A stretch of 64,000 nt of DNA from Microbacterium sp. SORGH_AS_0969 (GTDB taxonomy: Bacteria > Actinomycetota > Actinomycetes > Actinomycetales > Microbacteriaceae), in assembly GCF_030818255.1 (NCBI RefSeq), contig NZ_JAUTAG010000001.1:1426001-1490000 (forward strand), given 5' to 3'. A model generated the notes under the pieces. The model was not told the DNA's origin, ran no database searches, and saw nothing but the letters and a program-made list of their open reading frames with translations. Position 1 is the first letter of the stretch. Each line of letters opens with the position of its first letter. The position numbers and the translations under genes are program-made. Positions 35,109 to 43,669 of the stretch are shown in pieces.

Positions 35109-36679
35109 GCCGCCTCCCCTCCGTCCCGACGTTTCGCCGGCCAGATCCCGTTCCGCCCGGGGGCGATCACGCCGGCCGGGTCGACGGCATCCTTGATCCT
35201 CTCGACGAAACGGCGGTAGGCGTGATCGTTGAACGACAGCTGATCGGCGACCAGATCCATGAGGTCGATGTGGGCGCGGTACTCCGTGTAGCCGCGCTCG
35301 CCGCCCTCGCGGACGAGGCGTCGCAGCGCCCCGTACGCCCGGGCGTTGACATCGGCGTCGTCGACGTCGAAGGTGAGGGGGTTCACCACGATGCACGTGC
35401 GGTCGTTGGGGAAGTAGAGCGCGCAGACGTGGTTGTTGCCGACTTCTTCGACGATGGTGTCGCGCATCAGGTCGATCGTGCGCGCGACGAGCTCTCCCCG
35501 CAGCGGCAGCACGGGCGCGAAGAACGCGTGGGCGATGTGCGACGGGGTCGCCTGCACGATGTCCATGCTGGGGATCCCGGCCTGGACCTTGTCGACGAAC
35601 GAGGTGATCTGGTCCCACTCGTCACGCCCGTAGATCCGATTGCTCAGGACCTTCCCGCCCTCGATCTGCGACCACGCATCGCGGATCCTCTGAAGGTGGT
35701 GCTCCACGACGGGGCGGTCGCCCCACAGCGCCGTGCGCGCCCCCCAGCGTCCGAGCCCGCTCTCGTCTCCGAGGCGATCGAGCGACTCCTCGTCGAGGGC
35801 CTCGTCAGCGCGCAGGTAGAGGTGGCGCGTGTGGTCGAACTGGGCCGACATCGTGACGAAGTTCTGAATGCTGGGCACGCCGCGCACGACCCCGTCGAGT
35901 CGCAGCTCGCGGAAGATGTCGATGGCCTGCGCCAGCTGCGCGTGACGCGGAATGGTGAGGAACAGCGGCGCGAACGCCTCGGGGCGGCGCATGAGCCAGA
36001 TGCCCGCGCGGGTGACGATGCCGAGGTTCGACTGCATGAAGAGCGGGTCGAGGACGGGACCGAAGCCGCGCGTGTAGAGGTGCCAGGAATCGTTGCCCGG
36101 CTGGCCGCCCAGGCCGGTACGCAGGATCTCTCCCGTGCCGAGGACGACCTCGAGCCCGCACAGCTTCTGGAAGTCGGAGCCGTTCGGGCCGTACGTGAGA
36201 CCGTTGTCGAGGGAGTTGCCGATGACGCTGCCCCACCCGAGGTCGGGGATCGAGAACCACAGGTCTTCGTTTCCTGAGGCGTCGAGGGCCTCGCGCAGCT
36301 CGAACCAGCTGACACCCGGCTCGACGACGGCGTACGCGAGCTCGCGGTCGATCTCGAGGACGCGGTTCATGCGGCGCATGCTGAGAAGAACCGACCCCTG
36401 GACGCGCCCGGACGGGCCGCCGTAACCGTTGTTGCGCCCCTGCGACGACGGCCAGACGGGTACGGCGTGCGCGGCGCAGATGCGCACGATGTCCTGGATC
36501 TCGTCCACCGAGGTGGGCATCAGCACGAGGGACGAGTCGTACGTGTCGTCGTCGGCGTTCCAGTAGGGATCGCGGAAAGTCGCGCGCTCCTCGGGCGTCT
36601 GCAGGGCGGCGTCCGCGCCGACCACGGCGACGAGCCGATCGCGAACCTCCGGATCGAGCGTGTACGTCGCGTACGGCAT
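35105..36679 (-). CDS. FAD-dependent oxidase/dehydrogenase of the vanillyl-alcohol oxidase / 4-cresol dehydrogenase family
   Basis: 524 aa. The PCMH-type FAD domain (about residues 55-235) has WPSSQGRNNGYGGPSG and GWGSVIGNSLDNGLTYGP. The C-terminal domain ends in PAGVIAPGRNGIWPAKR, the close of VAO-family enzymes. Relatives oxidise para-substituted phenols such as vanillyl alcohol, eugenol or p-cresol, through a quinone methide. I cannot place the residue for covalent FAD with confidence, so oxidase versus dehydrogenase is open. It is the first gene of a two-gene minus-strand operon, divergent from the serine hydrolase. Confidence 0.85.
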   Translation of the reverse strand: MPYATYTLDPEVRDRLVAVVGADAALQTPEERATFRDPYWNADDDTYDSSLVLMPTSVDEIQDIVRICAAHAVPVWPSSQGRNNGYGGPSGRVQGSVLLSMRRMNRVLEIDRELAYAVVEPGVSWFELREALDASGNEDLWFSIPDLGWGSVIGNSLDNGLTYGPNGSDFQKLCGLEVVLGTGEILRTGLGGQPGNDSWHLYTRGFGPVLDPLFMQSNLGIVTRAGIWLMRRPEAFAPLFLTIPRHAQLAQAIDIFRELRLDGVVRGVPSIQNFVTMSAQFDHTRHLYLRADEALDEESLDRLGDESGLGRWGARTALWGDRPVVEHHLQRIRDAWSQIEGGKVLSNRIYGRDEWDQITSFVDKVQAGIPSMDIVQATPSHIAHAFFAPVLPLRGELVARTIDLMRDTIVEEVGNNHVCALYFPNDRTCIVVNPLTFDVDDADVNARAYGALRRLVREGGERGYTEYRAHIDLMDLVADQLSFNDHAYRRFVERIKDAVDPAGVIAPGRNGIWPAKRRDGGEAA

Positions 36680-36721
36680 GAGCGAGGTCCCTTCGTCATC
36701 GAAGCAGGCGAGGCGCGTTCC

Positions 36722-36781
36722 TTGCCAGTTATGTAGTTGTAGACGATATAGTTGTCAGACAGCACTTGTCTACGGCAGACA
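36722..36781. promoter_or_regulatory. Divergent promoter region with TGTCAGACA operator
   Basis: TTGCCA (36722-36727) and TATAGT (36747-36752) form a plus-strand promoter with 19-base spacing. TGTCAGACA (36753-36761) abuts the -10. A second inverted repeat, TGTCT-ACGGC-AGACA (36767-36781), follows. The region lies between the VAO-type gene (minus) and the serine hydrolase (plus), so one repressor could control both. The first palindrome is identical to the one at 26091. Confidence 0.55.
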
Positions 36782-36796
36782 GGCGAGGAGGAACAC

Positions 36797-37990
36797 ATGA
36801 GCGCAATCACCGCTGACCGCTCCCTCGACATCGACGGGCTCGCGATTCCCCTGCGGGGCACGTACGACGAACGCTTCGCCGGTGTGGTCGACGCCTTCAT
36901 CGAGAACTACGCCCGCGAGGACGAGCTCGGCTCCGCGGTGAGCGTCGTCGTGGACGGGCGTTCCGTCGTGGACCTCTGGGGCGGGTGGCAGGATGCCGAG
37001 CGCACCCTGCCCTGGGAGGCCGACACGATCGTGTGCATGATGTCGGTGGCCAAGGGCATCTCCGCCATCGCCTTCAACATGCTGCTGGATCGCGGGCTCG
37101 TCGACGTCGACGCTCCTGTCGCGCACTACTGGCCGGAGTTCGCCGACAACGGCAAGGCCGAGCTGCCGGTGCGCTACCTTCTCGACCACCGGGCCGGTCT
37201 CCCGGTCCTGACGCCCGAGAAGCTGTGGCCGGGTGCGATGTTCGACCGTGAGGCGATGGTGTCGGCACTGGCCGCGCAAGCGCCCCTGTGGGAGCCCGGG
37301 ACCGTGGCCGCGTACCACGTTCACACCCAGGGCTACCTCCTCAGCGAGATCACACGACGCGTGACCGGGTCACTGCTCGGCGAGTTCGTGGCATCCGAGA
37401 TCGCTCGCCCGCTCGAGGCCGACTACCACCTCGGCGTCGACGAGGTCGACCTTCAGCGCATCACCGACCTCGTGCCCAACCCGGGTGCGCGGCTCGTCGC
37501 CGCTCGAGACGCGGAACCCGCGGACTCCCTCCGCGGCCTCGCCTTCGCGCAGAACCCGCCGTGGCCGTGGGCGCAGACCTTCAATTCGCGCGAGTTCCGC
37601 ACGATGGACATGCCGAGCGCGAGCGGGCACGGCAACGCGCGAGCCGTCGCTCGCATCTACGGGGCGCTCGCCGACGGTGGCGCCGGGTCGGTGCGGCTGA
37701 TGAGCGACGGGGGCGTCGATCGCATGACCGAGATGCAGCACGACATGATCGAGCTGCTGCAGGAGCGTCACTATCGTCAGGGGCTGGGCGTGCTGCTCAA
37801 CTCGCCCGATGCGGTGTACATGGGGCCTCACCCCGAGGCCTTCGGGCACCACGGGATCGGGGGCTCGATCGGGTTCGCCGATCGTCGGGAGCGCGTGGGC
37901 TTCTCCTATTCGATGAACAAGATGCATGCGGTGGGCACCAACGGCCCGCGCGCGGCCAGACTGATCGATGCTGTCTACGCCGCCCTGTGA
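36797..37990 (+). CDS. Serine hydrolase of the class C beta-lactamase / EstB esterase family
   Basis: 397 aa, ATG with GAGGAGG upstream. The Ser-x-x-Lys motif is in CMMSVAKGISA near residue 83, with the Tyr motif in AAYHVHTQGYL and the third motif region at HHGIGGS. It has no signal peptide, so it should be cytosolic. Family members here are usually esterases rather than beta-lactamases. In a cluster with a phenol oxidase, cleavage of an aryl or alkyl ester as the first catabolic step is plausible. Confidence 0.82.
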   Translation: MSAITADRSLDIDGLAIPLRGTYDERFAGVVDAFIENYAREDELGSAVSVVVDGRSVVDLWGGWQDAERTLPWEADTIVCMMSVAKGISAIAFNMLLDRGLVDVDAPVAHYWPEFADNGKAELPVRYLLDHRAGLPVLTPEKLWPGAMFDREAMVSALAAQAPLWEPGTVAAYHVHTQGYLLSEITRRVTGSLLGEFVASEIARPLEADYHLGVDEVDLQRITDLVPNPGARLVAARDAEPADSLRGLAFAQNPPWPWAQTFNSREFRTMDMPSASGHGNARAVARIYGALADGGAGSVRLMSDGGVDRMTEMQHDMIELLQERHYRQGLGVLLNSPDAVYMGPHPEAFGHHGIGGSIGFADRRERVGFSYSMNKMHAVGTNGPRAARLIDAVYAAL

Positions 37991-38086
37991 GAACGAGCGC
38001 GCGCGAGCGGGCAGCCTTCCCCAGCTGTCTGCTACCTACAGCGCTAAGGTGACACTGATCGGGGAACGACGGGAGGTCGGAGCGGA

Positions 38087-38812
38087 ATGAACGAGTTGCT
38101 GGGTGGCCGGCAGGTGCAACGGCACGCACCCATCCGCGAGCAGGTGGCCTCCATCATCCGCGACGCCATCGTCGAGATGCGTCTCGAGCCGGGGCAGGTC
38201 CTCGTCGAGCGAGAACTGTGCGAGATGACGCAGGCGAGTCGCCCGTCCGTGCGCGAGGCGCTCCGTCAGCTCGCCGCCGAGGGTCTCGTCGAGTCGCACA
38301 ATGGCAAGGGCACCGTGGTCGCCGAAGCCACTCCCGAGCTGGCTGAGCACGTTTACCAGGTGCGCGCCGAACTCGAGGGTCTCGCCGCCGAGCTCTTCGC
38401 GCGAGACGCCGCCGACGAGCAGGTGCGCGAGTTCGCCGAGGTCGTCGCAGAGCTTCGAGTCATCTCCGAGACGGACTCGCCGACCATCGTGAACGACATG
38501 CTCGCGGCGAAGAACCGGGCCTACGACATCCTGTTCGAGGGAGCCGGCAATCCGATCCTCACGCAGATGATCGGCATCCTCCACCGGCGCGTCACGCAGC
38601 TCCGGGCGCTCACCCTGGCCCAGCCGGGACGCCCGGCCCAGACGGTCCGCGAGATCGAGGACATCGTCGACGCGATCGAGAGACGCGATACCGAGGCGGC
38701 ACGTCGCTACGCGACCTCGCACGTGCACCAGGCCGCGCGGACGGTCCTCGGTGCCCTCGGTCACTCCTCCTCGCGCCCCATCTTCGGCGCGGATCCCACG
38801 CCGAAGGCCTGA
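38087..38812 (+). CDS. GntR-family transcriptional regulator (FadR/FCD type)
   Basis: 241 aa. Winged helix-turn-helix at about residues 10-78 (ERELCEMTQASRPSVREAL) and a helical FCD-type effector domain (NDMLAAKNRAYDILFEGAGN). It is not closely related to the regulator at 24730. It lies at the end of the catabolic cluster and is the best candidate for binding the TGTCAGACA palindromes. Its own upstream region has GCTGTCTGCTACC near 38024, a partial match. Confidence 0.82.
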   Translation: MNELLGGRQVQRHAPIREQVASIIRDAIVEMRLEPGQVLVERELCEMTQASRPSVREALRQLAAEGLVESHNGKGTVVAEATPELAEHVYQVRAELEGLAAELFARDAADEQVREFAEVVAELRVISETDSPTIVNDMLAAKNRAYDILFEGAGNPILTQMIGILHRRVTQLRALTLAQPGRPAQTVREIEDIVDAIERRDTEAARRYATSHVHQAARTVLGALGHSSSRPIFGADPTPKA

Positions 38813-38834
38813 CACACCCGGGAGCGCGCCGCGC

Positions 38835-39290
38835 TCATTCCGGCAGGGAAGCCCGTCGGCCACTCCGGTTTTCCTGCGCCGGAATCAGCAGGGCCAGCAC
38901 CAGCGCGATCGCCGCCGCGCCGATCCCGAGCAGGAACGACACCTGGAACGCCTGCGCCGTAGGGATACGGCCGTCGTCGTTCCTCGTCGACAGGGTCGCG
39001 AGGACGACGCCGACGATCGCCGCGGCCGTGCTCGTCCCGAGCGAGCGCGCGAGGGCGTTCAGCCCGTTCGAAGCCCCGGTCTCGCTCGGCGGGGCGGCGC
39101 GCATGATCAGCATCGGCATGGCCGCGTAGCCGAAACCGATCCCGAAGCCGATGAGGATGTTGGCGACGACGAAGTGCCACACCTCGGTCGAGAAGAAGAG
39201 GCTGAAGCCGTACGCGAGGATCAGCGAGACCGCCCCCCGGGGTGGCATCCGGGTGAGTCTTCGTCGTTCGTTCTCATCCCGTGACATCAC
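38835..39290 (-). pseudogene. Decayed MFS (DHA2-type) transporter fragment, right copy
   Basis: 151 codons remain open, covering only the last three or so membrane helices of a drug-efflux-type MFS protein (SLFFSTEVWHFVVANILIGF, PPSETGASNGLNALARS, RRASLPE end). A short unrelated basic start (MMSRDENERRRLTRMPPRG) precedes it. About two thirds of the gene is missing. It matches the fragment at 25482-25925 closely in the shared part, but the 5' breakpoint differs. Confidence 0.7.
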
Positions 39291-39435
39291 CGTCCAGGCT
39301 ATCCGCGGCGGTGTGGGGGAGGGCGAAACGCGTTAGGTGCGTGGCTCCTCGAGGCGTGGAAGTCGCCGTTAAACTGGGGAAATTGGGAAGTTTCGTGCGC
39401 CATCGTGCGTTATGATGTAACGAAGTCGGTGACAC

Positions 39436-39744
39436 ATGGAGGTTCGCTACGGGGACCGAGACCTCGAGAAGTTGTGCACGAACGAGCGCTGGTTGCGGCG
39501 GAAACGACAGGACATCGCTTCGCGGCTCCCGCTGAGGATCAAAGCGCTTGAGGAAGCCCGGTCGTTCGAGGATCTCGCGGTGTTGGATCCGTTGGGCGAC
39601 TGGCACTCACTCACGGGCGACCGAGCGGGAACATGGGCAGGCAAGCTCAGCCGTAACTGGCGCCTGATCGTCCGGCCGCATGGGGCGGAAGACGCCTTAG
39701 CGGCAGTGGAAGTCATCGTGCTTGAAATTACCGACTATCACTAG
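39436..39744 (+). CDS. higB: HigB/RelE-type toxin
   Basis: 102 aa. The RelE-fold toxin begins MEVRYGDRDLEKLCTNERW and has HSLTGDRAGTWAGKLSRNWR, the HigB pattern of a conserved basic/aromatic strand, and a final EVIVLEITDYH strand. HigB enzymes cleave mRNA on the ribosome. The toxin precedes the antitoxin, the usual higBA order. GC content here (39.3-40.9 kb) is visibly lower than in neighbouring genes, suggesting acquisition. Confidence 0.85.
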   Translation: MEVRYGDRDLEKLCTNERWLRRKRQDIASRLPLRIKALEEARSFEDLAVLDPLGDWHSLTGDRAGTWAGKLSRNWRLIVRPHGAEDALAAVEVIVLEITDYH

Positions 39745-39756
39745 GGAGGCGACCAA

Positions 39757-40026
39757 ATGGCAACGTTGACGGACTACGCCGTCGCGCCCGGACAGTATCT
39801 GGACGAGTGGCTTGAGGAGAGCTCACTCACGCAGCAGGAGGCGGCGAACCGACTCGGTGTCAGTCGGAAACATGTGAACGAGATCGTGAACGGAAGGGCT
39901 CCTGTGACGCCGGAAACGGCGCTAAAACTGGAGCGTCTTACGGGCATCCCGGCGGACTCGTGGGTCCGTTTTGAAGCAAGGTACCGGCTCGACCTCGCAC
40001 GGCTTCGTGTGATGATGCTGAACTAG
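39757..40026 (+). CDS. higA: HigA-type XRE antitoxin
   Basis: 89 aa. Helix-turn-helix EEAANRL-type region (SLTQQEAANRLGVSRKHVNE) followed by VNGRAPVTPETALKLERLTG and PADSWVRFEARYRLDLARL, the VapI/HigA pattern. It follows higB by 12 bases. Many relatives continue into an ImmA/IrrE domain; here the frame ends at VMMLN and the continuation is found in another frame (see the next gene), so this may be the N-terminal part of a broken fusion. Confidence 0.85.
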   Translation: MATLTDYAVAPGQYLDEWLEESSLTQQEAANRLGVSRKHVNEIVNGRAPVTPETALKLERLTGIPADSWVRFEARYRLDLARLRVMMLN

Positions 40027-40097
40027 CTCGGCACGCGTCGAAGATTCCACCCACGGTCTCGAAGTACCTTCGGAGTCTCGGCGCCACTGATGCGACG

Positions 40098-40853
40098 ATG
40101 CGGACTCCAGCGACTCTCGTCGCCGATTTCCTCCGTTATCACGGCTGTGCCACGTGGGGATCATTCGAGGATCGGGTGGTCGACGCTTCGCAGGGCGACT
40201 TCGCGCTTGCTGCTCTCAAAGAAAGCAATTCGAGCCTGGACCATGTTTCTTGCGCGACGTGGCTTCGCGCGGGGGAGCAACATGACGCGTTCCAGCGGGG
40301 GCGTCGCTTCACCTTCGACAGGGACGGCTTGCTTGCTCTTCTGCCGACGCTTCGTGAGCGTGCGTCCGTCCCTGACCCGGCACTTCTCGCAGATCTGGCA
40401 GAGATGCTGGCGGGGGTGGGTGTCATCTACATGTTCGTCGATGCGCCCGATAAACTGCCCGTCTATGGGATGACGCGGTGGATAGACAAACGTGTCCCCG
40501 TGATCCAGCAGTCGGGTCGCCGCCTCAAAGACGGATTCATCATCTGGGCTTTCTTCCACGAGATCGGCCACGTCCTGCATGATCCGCGCGGGGAGCTCCA
40601 CCTGGAGTACACGACAGAACGCAAAAGGACGAGCGCCGCCGAGAAGGCTGCGAATGAATTTGCTTTTCAGACACTTTTCGGGTCTTCCGGCCTAGAGCCG
40701 TTCGATGGACTCCGGTCCGACAGCGCGATCGAGCGAGCGGCGAGAGCTGTCGGGATAGCCCCAGGAGTCGCTGTGCAACAGCTGCATAGGCGGCGAAAGC
40801 TCGACTACTCGTACGGTAATCGTCTGTTCGTAGAGCTCGATTGGGATCACTGA
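40098..40853 (+). CDS. ImmA/IrrE-like metallopeptidase, probably split from HigA
   Basis: 251 aa from the first ATG. Zinc-protease motif FFHEIGHVLHD near residue 155 and a downstream AEKAANEFAFQ helix with the third ligand are as in ImmA/IrrE proteins. The same frame is open upstream to the end of higA and reads DDAELARHASKIPPTVSKYL from 40011, which looks like native protein. Removing one GT from CGTGTGATG near 40006-40011 would join HigA and this domain in one frame. So this is either the C-terminal half of a frameshifted fusion or a separately translated partner. Confidence 0.75.
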   Translation: MRTPATLVADFLRYHGCATWGSFEDRVVDASQGDFALAALKESNSSLDHVSCATWLRAGEQHDAFQRGRRFTFDRDGLLALLPTLRERASVPDPALLADLAEMLAGVGVIYMFVDAPDKLPVYGMTRWIDKRVPVIQQSGRRLKDGFIIWAFFHEIGHVLHDPRGELHLEYTTERKRTSAAEKAANEFAFQTLFGSSGLEPFDGLRSDSAIERAARAVGIAPGVAVQQLHRRRKLDYSYGNRLFVELDWDH

Positions 40854-40998
40854 ACCTGCGTTCACCGTGACGTACCTAGCGCCCACCGATGGCCGACGGT
40901 GCGTCCGCTCCACCCCGTCCGTTACCCCGCGTGACGACCCGTTACCACCCGTAACGCCCCGTTTTGAGCCTCGCAACAGCGCATGTTGACGTGGAGTC

Positions 40999-41901
40999 AT
41001 GACTTCACGCACCACCGCACGCCTGGCCACGATCCTCGGCGCTTCCGCCGCAGCCCTTCTCCTCGCCCTCACCGGGTGCGCCGGAGGAGCGGCATCCGGA
41101 GACGACTCGTCCCGCATCGTCCTCGGTGCCGACGACGGAAATGAGGCGCACTGGACGGTGCTGAAGCAGAAGCTCGCCGACGAGGGCATCGACCTCGAGG
41201 TGCGCACGATCAACGACGGCGTGCAGCTCAACCAGGGCGTGCAGGACGGCGAGCTCGACGTGAACCTCTTCCAGCACCTCATCTACCTGTCGCAGTTCAA
41301 CGTCGAGAACAACGGCACGCTCGTGCCGGTCGGCGCCACCGCCGTGTATCCGCTCGCTCTGTACTCGGAGCAGTACAAAGACGTCAAAGACCTGCCCGAG
41401 GGTGCGAAGGTCGCGATCCCGAACAACCCCACGAACCTCGCCCGGGGCCTCCTCAACCTGCAGACGGCGGGGCTGCTCACGCTCAAGGACGGCGGGACCG
41501 CCCTCTCGACCCCGGCCGACATCGTCACCTCCAAGGTCGAGCTGCTGCCCGTCGACACGAACCAGACCGTCACCGCGCTCAAGGACGGCAGCGCCCAGGC
41601 CGCGATCGTGAACAACACGCAGGCGCAGAAGGGCGGGCTCGGCGACGAGCTCATCATCTTCAAGGAAGACCTGAACAACCCGCAGCTCGCGCCCTACATC
41701 AATGCCTTCGTCACCCGCGACGACAAGAAGGACGACCCCCGCTTCGAGAAGCTCGTCGCCGCGTACCACTCGCCCGAGGTCGAGGCCGCGGTCACCGAGC
41801 TCAATCAAGGCAACCTGCAGTTCAAGGCCGACTGGACCGCGACGCAGCTGCAGGACGAGCTGACGAGCCTTGAAGACGCCCTCAAGGACCAGAACGGATG
41901 A
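40999..41901 (+). CDS. metQ: Methionine ABC transporter substrate-binding lipoprotein
   Basis: 300 aa. Signal peptide with lipobox LALTGC near residue 27. The NlpA/MetQ core follows: KLADEGIDLEVRTINDGVQL, LDVNLFQHLIYL, then VGATAVYPLALYSEQYK. It binds D- or L-methionine outside the membrane. First gene of metQNI, overlapping metN by 4 bases. The 145-base upstream gap has GTTACC/GGTAAC-type direct and inverted copies (40920-40960), but I see no recognisable riboswitch. Confidence 0.9.
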   Translation: MTSRTTARLATILGASAAALLLALTGCAGGAASGDDSSRIVLGADDGNEAHWTVLKQKLADEGIDLEVRTINDGVQLNQGVQDGELDVNLFQHLIYLSQFNVENNGTLVPVGATAVYPLALYSEQYKDVKDLPEGAKVAIPNNPTNLARGLLNLQTAGLLTLKDGGTALSTPADIVTSKVELLPVDTNQTVTALKDGSAQAAIVNNTQAQKGGLGDELIIFKEDLNNPQLAPYINAFVTRDDKKDDPRFEKLVAAYHSPEVEAAVTELNQGNLQFKADWTATQLQDELTSLEDALKDQNG

Positions 41902-42926
41902 CGTCGGTCATCGAGCTGCGGGGCGTCACGAAGGGCTTCCGCACCGATCGCCGCTCCTCCACGACCGCCGTCGACGACGTCTCGGTGAGCGTGGAGGAGG
42001 GGTCGATCGTCGGCGTTATCGGCTACTCCGGCGCCGGCAAGTCCACTCTGGTGCGCCTGCTGAACGGCCTCGAGAAGCCCACCTTGGGAACCGTCGAGGT
42101 GCTGGGGGTGAATGTGGGGGATGCCAGCGAGGCGACGCTGCGCGACCTGCGGCGCCGCGTCGGCATGATCTTCCAGCAGTTCAACCTGTTCTCCTCGCGC
42201 ACGGTCGCGGCCAACGTCGCCTACCCGCTCAAGGTCGCGGGGTGGAAGAAGGCCGACCGCGACAAGCGCGTCGCCGAGCTGCTCGACTTCGTCGGCATCG
42301 GCGACAAGGCGAAGCAGTACCCGCGCCGCCTGTCGGGCGGGCAGAAGCAGCGCGTCGGCATCGCGCGCGCGATCGCGACGAACCCGCGGATCCTCCTCGC
42401 CGACGAGGCGACGAGCGCCCTCGACCCGCAGACCACCGCCGAGGTTCTCGACCTGCTCCGCGAGATCAACCGGCGCCTGGGCATCACGATCGTGGTCATC
42501 ACGCACCAGATCTCGATCGTGCACGAGCTCTGCGATCAGGTCATCGTGATGGACGGCGGACGCGTCGTCGACAGTGGCGACACGTATCGCGTGTTCGCGC
42601 ACCCGCGGGCGGAGCTGACCAAGCGGTTCGTCGCCGCGGTGACGCAGGGCGTGCCGTCGGGTGAGGCGCTGGCGGCGCTCGCCGCGGGCGGCGGCGCGCT
42701 GGTGAGCGTCGAGGTCAACGAGTTCACGAGCGAAGACGTGTCCGAGGTGTTCCACCGCCACGGCGCACGGCACTCGGTCGTCTACGGCGGAGTGACCGAC
42801 GTGCTCGGCAAGCAGCTCGGCACCCTCACGTATCGGGTGCACACCGACGACCTGGATGCCGTCGTGGCCGAGCTCCGCTCCCACACCGACGTCGTGGTGC
42901 CGAACGTCGAGGAGGCCCGCGCATGA
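41898..42926 (+). CDS. metN: Methionine ABC transporter ATP-binding protein
   Basis: 342 aa, ATG in an ATGA overlap. Walker A GYSGAGKSTL, signature LSGGQKQRVGIARAI, Walker B ILLADEATSAL and switch His in VVITHQISIV. The C-terminal NIL domain (about 265-340) contains GVTDVLGKQLGTLTYRV, which in MetN binds methionine and shuts transport down when the cell is replete. Confidence 0.92.
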   Translation: MTSVIELRGVTKGFRTDRRSSTTAVDDVSVSVEEGSIVGVIGYSGAGKSTLVRLLNGLEKPTLGTVEVLGVNVGDASEATLRDLRRRVGMIFQQFNLFSSRTVAANVAYPLKVAGWKKADRDKRVAELLDFVGIGDKAKQYPRRLSGGQKQRVGIARAIATNPRILLADEATSALDPQTTAEVLDLLREINRRLGITIVVITHQISIVHELCDQVIVMDGGRVVDSGDTYRVFAHPRAELTKRFVAAVTQGVPSGEALAALAAGGGALVSVEVNEFTSEDVSEVFHRHGARHSVVYGGVTDVLGKQLGTLTYRVHTDDLDAVVAELRSHTDVVVPNVEEARA

Positions 42927-43582
42927 ACAAATGGGACACCCTGACGCCGGTGCTGCTGCAGTCGATCGGCGAGACCGTCTACATGGTCGCGGTGTCGCTG
43001 CTCATCTCGGGCATCGCGGGACTCGCCATCGGCGCCCTGCTCTACGCCACCCGCCCCGGCAACCTGTTCGAGAACCGCGTCGTCTTCTTCGTCGCGAACC
43101 TCGTGATCAACCTCATCCGCCCCATCCCGTTCATCATCTTCCTCACCGCCGTGGCCCCGGTCACGCGCGCGGTGACGGGGACGACCCTGGGGACGGATGC
43201 CGCGATCGTGCCGATCACGATCATGGCGACCGTCGTGATCGCCCGCGTCGTCGAGCAGAACCTCGTCGCGGTCGATCCCGGCACCGTCGAGGCCGCGCGG
43301 GCCGTGGGCGCGCGCCGCATCGGCGTGCTTTTCGGCGTGGTGATCCCCGAGGCGCTCGCGCCGCTCATCCTCGGCTACACGTTCATGTTCATCGCCGTCG
43401 TCGACATGTCGGCGATGGCGGGCTACATCGGCGGCGGCGGACTCGGCAACTTCGCGATCATCTACGGCTACCAGCAGTTCAACGCTCAAGCGACGTGGGT
43501 CACGGTCGCGATCATCGTGGTGATCGTGCAGGCGGGTCAGCTGGTCGGTAACGCGCTCGCGCACCGCATCCTGCGGCGTTGA
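42923..43582 (+). CDS. metI: Methionine ABC transporter permease
   Basis: 219 aa, five membrane segments, ATG overlapping metN by 4 bases. The EAA coupling loop is around VEAARAVGARRIGVLFGVVI then PEALAPLI. It has the MetI layout (IRPIPFIIFLTAVAPVTRAV near residue 65). It forms a homodimeric channel served by MetN and MetQ. Confidence 0.92.
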   Translation: MNKWDTLTPVLLQSIGETVYMVAVSLLISGIAGLAIGALLYATRPGNLFENRVVFFVANLVINLIRPIPFIIFLTAVAPVTRAVTGTTLGTDAAIVPITIMATVVIARVVEQNLVAVDPGTVEAARAVGARRIGVLFGVVIPEALAPLILGYTFMFIAVVDMSAMAGYIGGGGLGNFAIIYGYQQFNAQATWVTVAIIVVIVQAGQLVGNALAHRILRR

Positions 43583-43669
43583 ACCGAGCCGGGTCGTGCC
43601 CGCTTGCACGTCTCGGTCCGCCCGCGAGCGGGGTGCCCGGCGCGCCCGTGCCGTCGTGCGGATCTTGCC

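Noticed and set aside
40860..40998. SAM or other methionine riboswitch before metQNI
   Set aside because: The 145-base gap has GTTACC-type repeats but no recognisable SAM riboswitch core or terminator/antiterminator pair.
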